DNA from: Ascidia mentula
Taxonomy: Eukaryota > Chordata > Ascidiacea > Phlebobranchia > Ascidiidae
Reading direction: 5' to 3'
Length of the DNA stretch: 64,000 nt
Assembly (NCBI GenBank): GCA_947561715.1
Contig: OX387202.1
Location: 11,483,001 to 11,547,000, forward strand
Positions 36,984-50,253 of the stretch are shown here, in pieces. The notes below the pieces were generated by a model. That model was not told where the DNA came from and ran no database searches. It saw only the letters and a program-made list of their open reading frames with translations. Positions within the stretch are counted from its first letter, which is position 1, and every line of letters starts with the position of its first letter. The translations under genes were made by a program, and so were the position numbers.

Positions 36984-38509
36984 TTTGTGTCTTTTCAGCT
37001 AAAAACTTTTTACAAACAATTTAAAACCTTCTAACAAAAATAAATTCAACATCAGAAATACTCCGAGCTCAAGAGTCACATATTTCGGGTTGTAAACAAA
37101 TGCGTGACTAGTGGAACATAACACGCGTATGCAACTTACCATACAATAATTGTTACAAAGCAAAACAGTAGAACTAAGCCACAATACTTGTTGTTGGAGG
37201 AAGCTGTGTATTACTCAAAACCACTAAAAAGCTTCCGATAACGTTTCGCTTCCCATCAAGCTTTCCTTTGTCTGTTGGCAACCAACCCCGACCATCATAT
37301 GACCACGGTGTGACGTTATCGGGGAGAAAAAGGCAGAAACGTTCTTCTTGTTATTGTTGTCGCGCCAGCAGCTGGTCTGCCTTTTCGTTTGTTTCGAATT
37401 TACTTTAATGTGACCGCTTTTATTAGTCGGCGTTCTCAACAAATTCTTTGTTTCTTTATTGCCTTGAAGTAGTAAAATTCAGCGTGTTTAAAACGGCTTG
37501 CAACAGGCAATTTATTCGGAACGCTCGATTAACAAAGACCATCAATTAAAACACCTCGTCCTTTAATAATAGTTTGGTTACGGTACTTAATATGGGCATT
37601 TTATTCTGCCTGCTTCTGAACTCTCTCTGCAGCTTTTGCGGTACAAAGCAACTGTGCCACAAGCCAAGCCCAGCGGTCTGCCATTATCTTATTCTAAAGT
37701 GTCACGGGTTTCTTCGCAAGTCACTTTGCCATGACTAGGCAAATTTGCTTTTTTCGGACCTTGCCGAGTATTGTTTGAATTGCGGCTTTCTAAAATTACG
37801 ACATATTTGCATTTGACAAACTTCAATTAATATTCATACGAATGTTTTCATTTAGGTAGGAGAAAAGAAAAAAACAACAATAACGAAATGGCACGGAACT
37901 GAACATAACCCAAAAAATGGCAGTTAGCATAATAGTAACAGCACCACTTTTGTTACATACTCGTGTATATTGCAGGACGTTGCAAGCAGCCCACATTGTC
38001 AGTAGCATTTAGTTACATTGGTTAATAAGAGATACTGTTTTATGTCATGAAATATGGGCACTGTTATTTCATTTACCAATACCAGGTAAATTGACAATTC
38101 ACAAACTTTGGTCTTTAAAACAATATAACATAATTGTATATATCCAATCGCAGCTGCTTGTAAACTACCACAAATAAGAACAAAGGCTCTTAAACATACT
38201 AAAAAAAACAATAAAAATGCATGATACCGGCTGTGCTAGGACGCTCTGAAACGAACAAAACAACTCGAACAATAGAGGAAGAGGTGTCCCGCTGATTATC
38301 CAGCGAAGATTAGCGCTGCTAATCAAAGAAATTCCAAACACATGCTGCGGTGTAAGACCCTGTTTGTGCGACCTACATTGGACGTGTTGGTGTAAACTTT
38401 GTCAGTGAAATATCCCGTGTTGTTGTTGTTGTTGTTGTAACTGATAATTCGGACAGCAGCAGGCGTTTGATATGTTGTTCGGATGAGCGCTGTGGCGTTT
38501 GCACGGAGG
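36984..38509. other. Intergenic region, 1.5 kb
   Basis: The spacer lies between the 5' end of cathepsin L and the 3' end of RRN3. It contains a (GTT)n microsatellite at ~38420-38438. No gene seen. Confidence 0.5.
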
Positions 38510-41500
38510 TTAGAAAGGTGTCGTGGAGATAAGCGGCGAGAATCCAGGCGCCATTGGCGAGGAAAGGGACTTGGACAAAGAACCGATCAACTCGATTTCA
38601 TCCTCCTGCATTGAAAAATAAAGCTGTAAGTGTAAACTAAGCAAACCCCAAACGACTGCTGTTACTTAATTGAACTCTCCTACAACGCGAATGCTCAGAC
38701 CGTAATTTAGTGATATGGATTTTGCTGTTTTTAATGCGGCAATATCTTTTTTGTGTCCCGAAATTTATCCACCAGGTTGCACAACTGTTTTCACGTCTTG
38801 TGACCGGCATTTGGAAACGCCGAAATCACATGAGGACATGTGACTGTTCCTTTCACACCGGTTCAAGACGGAAGAGTTTGGGTCTTACGAGAATCACGAG
38901 GTGCTCGAAAGTTTGAATAAACACTTCCTTGAAACATCGTCCAAGCAACAAGCAAGTTTCGCAATCGCGTGACTGTATTTGGTATCACGTAACTCAGGAA
39001 AATATCCTAAAAACTAGTAGCAGATGAGGTCATCCTGACGACTCATCCTGTATTAAAGCAAATGTTCTCAACCCGTGGTTCGAGTTTCGAAAAATGTCCA
39101 CGGACTTTTCATAAACCTGGACACATGCAAAACTACTGAAGCACGCTCCAGTCTTGCTATGAATAGTAAACAAAAGCGCATTGTGACGTAACACCAAACT
39201 TGAATCTCAGCAAACGCAGCATTTTTTGAAAACCTATCAAGGGGACCGTGAATACTATTGACATCATCAGAAGCGTTTTTGCGAAAAAAAGGCCGAGGAC
39301 CACAGTTTTAAAGAAACCACAACGGTTCTGGGCCCAGTGATTGCATTTGTGATAACATTCATACGAACGGGAACTACTCCCTATAACTGCAAAGATGCGA
39401 GATGAATAAAGCAAGCTCGCTTCTCAAAGAAAGCCCCATACGCCCTTTGGAAAGTACCTTGTCATTTATATTTTCAGGAAGTGTCCCGTTTGCGGGGGCT
39501 GGCTTTGGCGTGGGCTGGCTTTGGCGTGGGCGTATTTTTGTTAGCTTTGCTACTTCCACATGCTTGAACAGATCACGTGTTTCCATTCGGGTGGTTTTAC
39601 ACTGGCTCTAAAGGCGTATTAGGTTTCGTAGGAATGTCAACGACAATTTAAAAACTTCAGGGTTCTGTAACAGCAATATCCAGGCCAATGAAATCGGGTG
39701 ATTGTAAAGGTCTCGAGGAGTAATTTATAAACCATAATCTACCTGGTACATGTCCCTCCTTTGGCTTTTACAGGGCGCGGAACAACTTTGTGTGCCTTCG
39801 TGTTTTGTTCAAATATTTCCCACGCGTGCAGATAACGAGCGGAACCACAGTTTCGGCCCCGTGGGAGGAAACGACCAAACACCTTATGTTGAGAGATGGA
39901 TTCGCGTTTGTTTCGTTTAATGGCGAGATCCAAGTTTCGTTGCATTGATTTTATCGATCTGGTATCAAACTGATAAGTCTGGAGGAGTGTGAGTCGGCGG
40001 CGAGCGTTCATGTTCTTACCAATTTTTTTTACAATTGGGTTGAAAGCTTAAAACGGTGCGCAGTGGCAACTTCGTGCTTTCAGGCAAAATTGAGCGCCTC
40101 TAAGACAATTTAAGCCAATAAAGGTTAGAAATCTCGACACAAGAATGCGTAGTAAAGGTTGGTTCTATGATTGTTGTGGATACAACGGAAGGAAGTTACT
40201 CACGTTGTGTTCCATCGGTTGGTCGGTGCGTGGTACGTGGCCTTCCCACTCTTGGTACAAGTCATCGATGTAAACTGAAGACCTGAGCGCAAGGAACCCT
40301 TTGATATTGCTGCTAAGTTAAAGCATTCGTACAAAAATATTAATAAATTGTTGATAATTCTCTACTACAGTTGCTAACGTTTTGTTGATATAAGTAGTTT
40401 TTTTTTTCTTTTTTTTGACCACACAGGGATTTGAACCCAGGACACGAAACCCGATCAGTTTTTTCTCTTGGTACATGGGTCGGGCGCTCGACTATTTAAA
40501 TATACATGTTTAAAACCACTGTCGCCTCGCGAATGAAAATGGTAAATTAAACTATTCAGTCGGGGATCGTGTTTTGTTTATTATTTTGACCACTACGTTT
40601 AATCACATGCTTAATTCCACTGTAAGTGATTACCAACCACCAAATACCCAAACACACCACAAAAAGCACGCTTGCAATCCTATATACAGTTGCAGTGTGC
40701 GTCACACATCCGTGGTACACAACAAATCTACACGACGAACGAAACATTCATACAAGGAAGCATGATTGGGCTTTGTATATCGTTGGTTAACGGAGTACAA
40801 CACATGCTTTTGCTATAACAAAGAAACGCCTTTTAATAAAAAAAAGTCACCGAAAATGCCCAAAGCACCATCAACAATTGCCTAACATACCTTTTAAGCA
40901 AGAAGGGGTCGAATGGAAAAAAGCTTTCAAGTGGGTTTGGATTGCCCAGGGCGGAGGATTGTGCACCGGCAACCGGAAGTATGACGCGGTTGTTGCGTTC
41001 GACGATTGTGTCGCAATAAAGGATCTGGTGGATTCTGGAAGCGTAAAGGAACACTTTGTCACGCGGCCGACCTAATTTTTTCAATTCAGCGACAACCATG
41101 GTCGCAAATCAAAGAGTTCAATTGGGGATTGTGGTTAAGTATATCATGCAAAAAGCATACAATCTTATGTAGTTTTTATTGAAGTTAAAGAAAAATAATA
41201 CATTAAACACATTGCATTCATGTATTTCTAATGAATTTAAATTAAACGACATGGTCGTAATTTTTCTCAACAATTTCTAAAAACAAATCTGATATTTTGT
41301 GGTGCTGGCCCATAGTTGACACCTACCTCATAGTAGATGTGAACATGGATACTACAGAGGACAGGCAAGCTTTTAACGGGTTTAGTGGTGACGTTATAAG
41401 CTGGTGTAGATTCAAACCGATCAAGTAACTATGACCTGTAAGTAAAACGGCAGTTTGAAATTTGCAAAATTATTTAAAAAACAAAACGATGTGACGTCAT

Positions 41501-44500
41501 CAATATGGCAGCACGCAAAACAAACGGTTATTTGTTTATGCAAGTTCGCTAAGTTATTTGCTTTCATCTGCGCGCTGGCTAGAAATACCTATTCAAATCT
41601 ATTTATCTACAAGTACAATCGCTCAAGGGGTTAAAATACCTCGCTTAGTGTCCAATATTTCCCTGTGTCGAAACACTAATATGTAGAACACGGCCTGACA
41701 GACGCTGTAGAATGCAGAATGACGAGCAATATCACACGAAAATGAGTCGAACGCTGTATTGTCCGATGATTTTTCAACATATCTGTGTGCCCACGCTACC
41801 ATGGTGTCCAAACATTCTGTCGCTAACCTGCGAAAAATACCTTGAGATTATCCCTGATGAATACCAGATGTTGATTTTTTTGTTTGGGTAATGCCTTGAA
41901 TAATGGCGGAATAACTGTGAAAACTTATGGTAAATGTGTTAATATCACGAGTAGGAAGAAGAAAATGCCATTATTGAAGTTGGCTCATTTAGTCAGCACT
42001 TTCCAATCCACCGTTTTTTTACCTCGCACTAAATTGTTAACGTTAACAATGGCCAAACTGTGCAGTGTTCTATTGTTAAAGTGTATCATGTCATCCCATG
42101 ACAAAGCAGGCTATGCGACCCTTGCTTCACAGTTATTGTATTTTGATCATAACGTTCACTACACCATGTTTTGTTGTGATTGTTTTAATTAGAGGACTTT
42201 GCCCTGTAGTTACAATGGCTGGAGTGTATTTTTAAATTTGCCAGGTATGATACATAGTTCAGTTAGTACAGGATTTTGCAGAGTCGGTATATCAGGCCAG
42301 GGCAATAACAAACAAACATTGTGCAATTCTGCTATCAAACTCAGGTTGCTGACAGCTTTGGTAAAAAAGCCAAATGACTAAAATGAAAATAAACATGTTA
42401 CAATTTCAGTTGAAAAGTTTTTGTGGTATAGTTTAAATGAAAAACAGTTGTTTTTTTAGCATTGTTCATTACTACTTTAATTAAAATAGCATTGTTTTAA
42501 ATAAATAAGAACTACATGCCACATTCAACACATTAATAATTTATTTTCATTCCGAAGGTTGGAAATGAGCACAATTGTCGTTGTAACCCATTGTCCTTCA
42601 ATACAATCCCACAAAGGACTGGGGAAAAATTGAGCGAGACATGGGAAATTCGACACTTTTAACACTGGTCGAGGTATTTCTTGCTCCACACTGCACCTAG
42701 TGGAATTACTGAACATCACATAATACTCACTTGAGGGGGATGTATTTTGCTCGAGCTACAAGACTTGCGATGTAGCAAACTGAAGCTTGTCGTAGTACAG
42801 CAGGCATACTCGGATTGGTTACCTTGTTCCAACATTGCTTTATGAAAGTTTCACAAAAGGTCTAAAACAAACAAAGAGATTGACAGCACATTGTAATAAA
42901 GTTGTTACAAAAAGCAGTTACTTGATTGTGATATTTTTGCTATAAAGTTGCAACATCAGGTTATGTAGTTTCAATTCCCTATAGTTTTGCAGCAAACAAA
43001 ATTAACCGCTAAATTGACCCAACTTTGCCATACTATGATCTTCACTATGAACAATACAATAGGTACCACCTTACCTGTTTGAAACTGCAGATATAGAAGA
43101 TGATGAATTGGGTGTGGACAAGATCATGTAAGGGCAAAATAACTTTATCGAAAATTTTGAGTAGCTCACTGAATAACTTCTTTGACCCCAAGAGTTGAAA
43201 TTCACCTGAAAGTAGTAAGGGTATTTTTCACTAAAAACCTTACCAGAAGCAAAAGTACAAATCACAATACGTGAGCTGCAGATAGTGCCGCTTATAAATC
43301 TGGGAATGTAGAGCTTACTCATTGTAGTAAATTTAATAAACCCTTTAAACCAGTATTTTTCCACCTGAGATCTATAAACAAAACCTTTACCATGTACATA
43401 GCAAAAGTCCTTGATATACTGAAGCAAAATGGCCATAAGATGGTCGAGTGTTTTTGCAAGTGGAAGTTTCATCTCATCATTGTCATCATTCATGGGAGCA
43501 TCTTCATCCTAACAAGTATCAGTTGTGTGTTATAGGAATTATTTTCAATTAAATGTGGAGTTGTTGAAAAATTTACCATCTTAAACATTGTCAAATCTTC
43601 GTCTTCACTGTCCCCATTAGCATCTTCTTCAGCATCTTGTATTTCCTTTCTCGGTGCATGGATCTAATGTTCGACATGTCAAAACATAAGTGTTAACTTT
43701 TAATCTTTCAATGTATGCACATGTGACTAAGCAAAAGGGCATTAATTAAGTAGATAAAGGTTCATTTATAATCCATTTGGCAAAAAACGAAGAAATAAAA
43801 TTGCATCTTTTATGTTTCAAAAAGCAGCAAAGGAAGTTTACAACATATATTTGTCGATTTCCTTAGCACACCTACTTAAATTAAAAGTGAAAAATGTTCT
43901 ACTGAGGGCCATATACAAAAACCTGAAACATGCAGCAGTTTTACCATTACTTACATCAATTTCTGCAATATACTTCACAATGAGCTCCAGGATTTCTACT
44001 CGCAAATTATGAAGGTATGTGGAAGCATAGAGAAGGTTCTTTGAGTACCACTCCTGCAATGGTTTACAACAGTAAAATTTTAAGCTCTACAATATTCAGG
44101 GGCCTGCAAAATCACCAAAATTAGGAAAACAAGGAACAGAATAGCAATAATTACCAATACTGTGACTGGCTTCATCATGTAGGGAAAGTTTTTTTGAAAT
44201 ACTTCAGTGACAATAGAAGAGGCTCTGAAACAAAATCACATAGCAATTATCTAATATGGTTTTGCATATTACACAAAAAATGTATTTTCAACGGATAATA
44301 AACAGAACACTTTTTCAGAATCAGAACTGGTACTTACTGGGGAATGAGCTTGAGCAGGGTTTTCAAGATAAAGTGTGCGGTTTCATAAACCTTTTCATTG
44401 CCTGAATCCAGTTTCTTTATTTCTGTCTTCACAACTAAATCCAAAACATGCGATTTTCAACTGCGCTCCAAAACTTAACGCAAAGGTTTGGAAGAACATT

Positions 44501-45345
44501 ATCACCACAACCATTTCTCTTGTGGGGTTTAAACACAGATTTCTCTGGTTTTGGTACATAAAGGTTATCACATCAATAGCTGGTACAAAGCCAATTTACA
44601 TTAAATTACCTTGACGTGTGCAAGTATGCAAAAATGTGTTATTGTTGAAAAAATCATTAGGAAGAAAATCCAGCACACAAAAAAATGAAATGAACTCAAC
44701 AAGTAATTTCAAGCTTTAATCCAAACCTGGAATGAAGCAACAAGTTAGAGCTTTAACTACCGGCCGTACATGGACTGGGTTGGAACTGACAAGGGTAATA
44801 ATAAAGCTTTGAAAGGCAGAAATCACCGCTGCTTCCCGCTCCATCCAACGTACTAATTCAAAAAAATTAATCGATGATTAGTACCATACATGTTAGTACG
44901 TAAAATTTGCATTGAAACAAGGTGTTACCTTTCAACAGGGCATTGACTATTTGGTTTTGTTCCTTATCCAAGGCATGGGCTAACTGTGTACATTGTTGCA
45001 CCCATTCAACGAGTTGGCTTGACTGCAAAAAGTAAGTTACACACCCTTTAAATGAATTTTGCAAAAAAAATCAATTACAGACGTATATATACCTTTATTA
45101 GAGGGTCTTTTAGCTGATTAAGGAACAAAATGTAGTTGCTGTCATTACCCTAAAATCAGAAAAGAATATTAGGGTTTCAATTATTATACTTCTGCACTGT
45201 GGAATATTCAAGTATACAGTGACAAAATTACCTTTTGATATTGTTCAAGAATTTCTGACACATTTCCCCCAAAACGAACATTCTTATGACTTGCTCCTAT
45301 GGATAATCTCGACCTTAAGCCTCCACCAGAATAGCTTTTATTCAT
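38510..45345 (-). CDS. RRN3: RRN3 / TIF-IA, RNA polymerase I initiation factor
   Basis: Bridges RNA polymerase I to the promoter selectivity factor and sets rRNA output. Exons in transcript order: 45232-45345, 45093-45149, 44929-45022, 44727-44852, 44338-44401, 44155-44224, 43955-44053, 43577-43663, 43391-43508, 43075-43205, 42731-42861, 41640-41827, 41327-41435, 40891-41034, 40204-40282, 38510-38605 (1707 nt, 568 aa; human 651). Diagnostic pieces: ATECLDTMVAWAHRY, FYSVCQAVFYILVFRHRE, ITSPLNPLKACLSSVVSMF, DTIVERNNRVILPV, LESFFPFDPFLLKR and the acidic EDEIELIG tail. An acidic D/E block at ~190-240 matches the regulated loop of the family. The last intron is 1.6 kb and holds a SINE. All phases close. 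Confidence 0.94.
38606..40203. other. Long last intron of RRN3
   Basis: A 1.6-kb intron. It has no supported exon; a 90-codon open frame at 39739-40011 shows no resemblance to RRN3 and lacks matching splice phases. Confidence 0.5.
40417..40492 (-). repeat. tRNA-derived SINE, family A
   Basis: On the minus strand it reads GAGCGCCCGACCCATGTACC, then AAGAGAAAA, then the B-box GGGTTCAAATCCC and GTGTGGTC, followed by an A-rich tail. It is the clearest copy of the family also seen at 6.6 and 61.2 kb. It lies in RRN3 intron 14. Confidence 0.7.
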
Positions 45346-46013
45346 TGCAAGTTTTCTATTACAGTTTCACTTGCAATTTTACAAACTTCAACATATAAAT
45401 ATTTGATATGCGATATTTGACATTTAAGAAACTACTACATTAAGAAGGTATTGTATAAATACATTTTTTAATTGATAAACCGGACAAACTTTAACTTTCC
45501 CGTGGCCATGAAATAAATAATCTTCTGATGATTTTTAGAATTCTGGATTTTATTACGTCAGTGGAGTATTACTTTAGGTGTGAGTGTCTTCAAAAACAAC
45601 TAAAAAACAGTCCTGTGCGCTCTGCTCACTATCGATAAACTAACAATTTACTGCCACGAATTGTAAACAAAAAAGAAACACATGTTTGTACGACGGTTAC
45701 TTTCACATTACCGTTTAAGGAACAACAGATTAGCAAAAATTCAATCACTTCGCGAAACTTTCATTTTTTTGACACAAATGCAAAACGAACACGTTAAAAA
45801 ACGCTTAGTTAACATGTGCTTGTTTCAACATTTAAACTTCTTGTGCTTTGAAATTCCAGACTACACGAATGCTTTTTGTTTTATTGAAAATCACGATGCA
45901 GTAAAAGAACAAAAAATTGCAGCACAGCATGTGAACACTTGTTCTTGGCACAATAAAAATGGATAAAACTCAACAAAACGACACCAAAACCATGCAGCGA
46001 ATCAACACCATTG
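45346..46013. other. CDT1-RRN3 spacer, 0.67 kb
   Basis: Head-to-tail spacer that must hold the CDT1 3' end and the RRN3 promoter. No further gene seen. Confidence 0.5.
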
Positions 46014-49000
46014 CTAAGACTTCTCCAAAATTTTGATTCTGTTGCTGATTTCATCAAAAACCTCATTAAGTTGGACGCTTTTATCCAGTTTGACATACTC
46101 TTGTTTGCGAATGTTGGTCAATTTAATGAGCAAAGTGCTTTCTTTGGCCATTGTTCGAATGTAGCTCTCTGATGATGCTGTAAAAAGGGCTCAACCAAGT
46201 TAACCTCATGTAGATTATCAAAATGACGGCGGCATAGCAAGGGCATATGGCCCGCTAAAAGTTTCGACATCTTTGGTATTGTGGATTTGCACACTTTTAA
46301 GAAAAGCGCTAACGGCAAAACATACTCAGTTGCGCTCCACAGTAGTTCGTCTCTGTTGTTTGGTACCCAGCGTAGGGTACCCAACAGATCGACGTTGACC
46401 GGAACGGTACCACAAAGTGGAATTTAGTGTGTCTGCTAGTTTAGAAGCTAGCACAGTGCCACTTCAACAGCTGCACTGATGAGACCTTACAGGTCGAAAC
46501 AGTGCGTGTACACACCCAGTTCAGATACACAAAATTTTTGCATGTGATACATCGCCACGAAAACAAGCCTCAAACATGACTAAAGTAATAATATCTGACC
46601 GTTTATGTAGAAGTAAAACCTACCTGCTGTACAGACTGTTGGGCAAGCAGTCACAAGTTTATAAGAAACATAATCTAATGGAAGAGCTCCTTTCTTTTCA
46701 GTGATAAACAACCTAAAATAAAATACATCATAAAAAAAATTATTATTTTATCGGAACAAACAGACAAAGCTTATTTTTGCTTCCAAAACTACTCACATTC
46801 TTAAAGCTTTGGCAACGTCAGGCAACTGTTTCAACCTTTCGAGATGTTGATCATCCTCGTCTGAACGCATCATCAATCGAAGTTTCTTGTCAGCTTCTTT
46901 TTCACGGACCTGGGGCAAAATTATATTTGAACAGATCAAGAATCAATTTTTGTTTCCTTAAGGTTTTATGTTGCTAAAACTACACCTAAAAATTATCATG
47001 TATCAGCAATGTGGAGCCAATAATATGAATTGTGTATAAGCTGCAGACAGATGGCCACTGTTTTAACCTAAAAGGTCTGATCAGTGCAGCTGTATGTTTG
47101 ACATCATCACAATCTGGTTGAATAGTTGGAGTTACCTTCGCAAGAAGGGTTTTGGATACCCCTTTGATTGCTGGTTTGGGGGGCGTCGTTTTAACTGGAG
47201 TCTCATTGTTGTTTTTCTCCACCTTTGCTTCTTTATTTTTGTCAGGAGTCATGGAACACCTTTCGGCAACTTTTTTCAGGGCATCTACAGCCTTTATACA
47301 AAATGAATTATATAAGTGCACCTAAAGTTATTGAAGTAGAATAACCCTTTTTGTTAGCTAACATAAACTTAAAATTAGTTTACCCATTTTAAATCACATG
47401 GCTGATATGTAAGAGCCCCTATTTTTCGTTACAGCAAAAAGCAATTCTTTTTGATGACAATAAAATTTTGAATACTCACAAACCTTTTTGGTGAGACGAT
47501 CTTTGGCTTTGTCAAGGACATCCTTGGCAGAGTAACATTTTTTCATATCATGGTCGGGAGGAAGAGGTAGCTCAGCCTTTGAAACATCTGGAACCTGGTC
47601 CAACTGAAACTGTGGATGCCAACGGCGTAGTTTGTTGTCGTCCACTTCGACTGCTGGCTCCAAAGTGGATAAAAATGCCTGAAATTAAAATAAAATGAGA
47701 AGCTAAATTGTGATATGAATCAAATTACGTTGGTTTTCTACAGGCTCTTGTTTTTAATTGATACAAACCATTCCAAAACACTGGCAACTTTGAAATGCAC
47801 ACAAACAACAAAAGTATTATTGTGGTAAAAACTATATGTAAAAACAGTAATCACAAAAAAAACATCTTTTACTTTCACATTAAGTTTATTATCTTTTACA
47901 AATTTCATCACATACTTTGTGATGGGTTTTGACAATATCCAGCAGCTGTAGATGAAAATGCTGTCGTCGTTTTACAAGCATTCCACTTGTTAACTTCTTT
48001 GGTTTGTTTTCAAACAACTCTGCCTCTGTTACAAAAATGTTCTAATCAGAGAGGTATGCAAGGCCGCAAGGGTAAATGTAATATGTAAATGTTATCATTT
48101 TAAGGTAACCAACCTTCGCTGTCTAAAATAGGTTCCAAAGTAAGTTGATAATCAGATGACTTGACATGGTCACTGTAAGTAGGAATGCCTTTTTCTTGTC
48201 GATAAAGATAGGCTTCAGGAAAAACATGCTTGATCTGTCCAAGGTCTTTCTTTTCAAAATTTCTGAAAAAATATTTCAAATAAACAGATGCAGTCGCACA
48301 TAAACATGTTTAGGTTTGAAAATGTTAAATAATTACATAAATTATGAAAGTATATGTAAACATGCATTCAACCCATATTTACTTGGTTATCATGTCTTTC
48401 ACAGAATGTTGTACTTTCATCCAAGTGGCTGTTTCCTGGCGATTAAACAACATACTGACTACTGTGTCTGCACTTCGAAACATCTCTTGCAAAATCTGCA
48501 ACAAAAATTGACAGGAAATTTACTAAATACATGTTAAATAGAATAGCATGGAGATTTACGGAGAAATAATTACCTTGTATTTAAATGGTAAGGGCAGACC
48601 TTTTGGTATTTCTTGAGCTAGAGAATGAAATCTGCTGTAGGCATACGCCTTTTTCGTGGCAACACTAGTAGCTTTTTCCACTTGGTTCACATCTTTCACA
48701 GCTTTTGATTTAACACACTTGGCTGCTTTGGTTCTTTTTTTGGCATCCTTCATTTTCATGAGAGTTTCCTGTCAGGGTTAGACATATTTTACTTTTGATT
48801 GTATATAACAACATAAATTAAAACATACTTTAAATTAATTCAAAGTCAAATTATTTGCACAATATTCGAAATACCAACCTGTAAATCTTTTAAATTGCTT
48901 TTGTTTTTCAAGGTGCTGGTCAATGTTTCACTGGATTCCTGTAAAACATGTTTTAATATATCAAAACAGCTGATGTCAAAATTGCTCTCTATATATGCAT

Positions 49001-50253
49001 ATTCATAAAAATATTTATACCTTTTTCTTGGCTAACAGTTTTTCAGCAATATTCACAGCTTTTGATACATCTTTGCCTTTGCCTCGAGATCGAAGAGATG
49101 CCAGTCTTGGTGGAGGATTGTCTATGCCTTCTGTTGTGTCATCTTTGGGCTCCAGAACTTTATCACCATTATTCTCGTCACAATTTAACACCAATCGTTT
49201 TCTTGCATTTCTCGACACTTTCTGTGTTTTTTCCGCAGCAGTTTTTCCTGGGTCTGTAGTCAGAATGTTTTTTTCTGGCGCATTCTTTTCATTTGGGCTG
49301 ACATGTCTACGCTTTTGAGGTGAATCCTCTTCCAGGTCCCCTGCCAGTGTTCGCTTGCTAGGAGATACTGGGATCGAAAGTGTTTCTTTAACATGGTATG
49401 TGGAAGTTTTTACTTCTTCTGGCAATTCGTTTGTAGTGGATTCCTGTTTTGGACTCAAATAATCTGCAATAAAAGTATTGTTGGATGTTATTAACCAAAT
49501 TGTAAAACTGTGTAAATCCTGAGCTCACAGTTTTGTAATTACACCAGGAATCCAAGCAGAAAACAACTAATACATTATGACCATATACGTGAAATTTTGA
49601 CTAGTCTGTGCAACTATATTACAGGTACGATTATGTTGGAACACTATGTTTTGTAAACACAGTATTGCATAAACATGATATGGAAGTAATATCTGCCCAG
49701 ATTCCAGATCAGAAAGTTTGCTATTTGCGCGGAGGATTTCTTTCAGCTGTCCTTGATTGCATGAAAAATGCACAGACTATTACAACATTTTTCGTATGTT
49801 GATTCATTTGCTAATTGATTTTGCACAGATTATCGGTGAACTTTCGCGAAAAGTTGCTTGCACAGGCTATGCTAAATTTTGTGTGCAAGTTACAAACTTA
49901 CTGATCAGGGCTTTATATATAGATATCAAATAATGTTAACAGGCTAAGCATTGTAAAAGACTAACTATAGTCAAATCAGTATTACCAAACATACCTTTTA
50001 TTGTCTTGCTAGACACCTTCTGGGTTTTTCTAGCACTCGCCCTTGTTACTCGAGTTTGTTGTTTTCCTTGTTTAGCATCTCTTTTCTTTTTCCTGGTTTC
50101 TTTGACTTTCGACAGGTTTTCATCTTCGTTTGTTTTAAGGTCTGTTGCATCATTGCTGGGTGTGGTGGCTGTACTAAGTTTTCGCTTTGAAGCTTGAATC
50201 ACATCCCTTTGTCTTCGCCGGGTATAATAATCCGTTACAACAGCTTGTGACAT
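46014..50253 (-). CDS. CDT1: CDT1, DNA replication licensing factor
   Basis: Loads MCM2-7 at origins and is destroyed in S phase. Exons in transcript order: 49995-50253, 49021-49463, 48879-48938, 48574-48768, 48383-48495, 48114-48262, 47916-48025, 47484-47678, 47136-47291, 46797-46909, 46624-46712, 46014-46177 (2046 nt, 681 aa; human 546). The N-terminus [14 protein letters not shown] is a complete PIP degron (QxxVTDYYxxxR) for PCNA/CRL4-Cdt2. Residues ~90-260 are a basic, disordered S/T-P-rich linker. The geminin-binding winged helix starts at [20 protein letters not shown] and continues [30 protein letters not shown] and [10 protein letters not shown]. The MCM-binding C-terminal winged helix ends [12 protein letters not shown]. 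The last intron but one holds a hammerhead-like repeat. Confidence 0.95.
46385..46515 (+). repeat. Dispersed element C with hammerhead-like core (copy 1)
   Basis: It contains CTGATGA (46476-46482), a perfect GACCT/AGGTC hairpin with loop TAC, and GAAAC (46496-46500). Upstream text with gtaccac, agtggaa and ctagcac matches the minus-strand element at 52911-53052. It lies in CDT1 intron 11. Confidence 0.6.
50240..50253 (-). promoter_or_regulatory. Start codon region encoding the PIP degron of CDT1
   Basis: The first codons encode Q3-x-x-V-T-D-Y-Y-x-x-x-R, the full PCNA-dependent degron with the basic residue at +4. In the family this couples destruction to chromatin-bound PCNA. This is protein-level regulation read from sequence; it also fixes the start codon. 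Confidence 0.85.

Noticed and set aside
39739-40011. 90-codon minus-strand open frame between RRN3 exons
   Set aside because: No resemblance to RRN3 or any family I know. The true exons on both sides (40204-40282 and 38510-38605) join in phase without it.
40833-41099. Methionine-led frame at 41099 as the start of the RRN3 exon
   Set aside because: The first part reads MVVAELKKL by chance. A good acceptor (cgcttccag) at 41035 and the separate exon 41327-41435 give a better family match and correct phases.
43071-43493. One continuous 140-codon exon in RRN3
   Set aside because: The middle part (43206-43390) does not match RRN3. Removing it as an intron (donor CATG|GTAAAG, acceptor TTTCAG) restores the conserved order YVHGEFQLL...FIIFYICSFK.
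46118-46384. 88-codon minus-strand frame overlapping the CDT1 3' end
   Set aside because: The CDT1 exon 46014-46177 uses another frame that matches the conserved [12 protein letters not shown] ending; the longer frame is its shadow plus intron.
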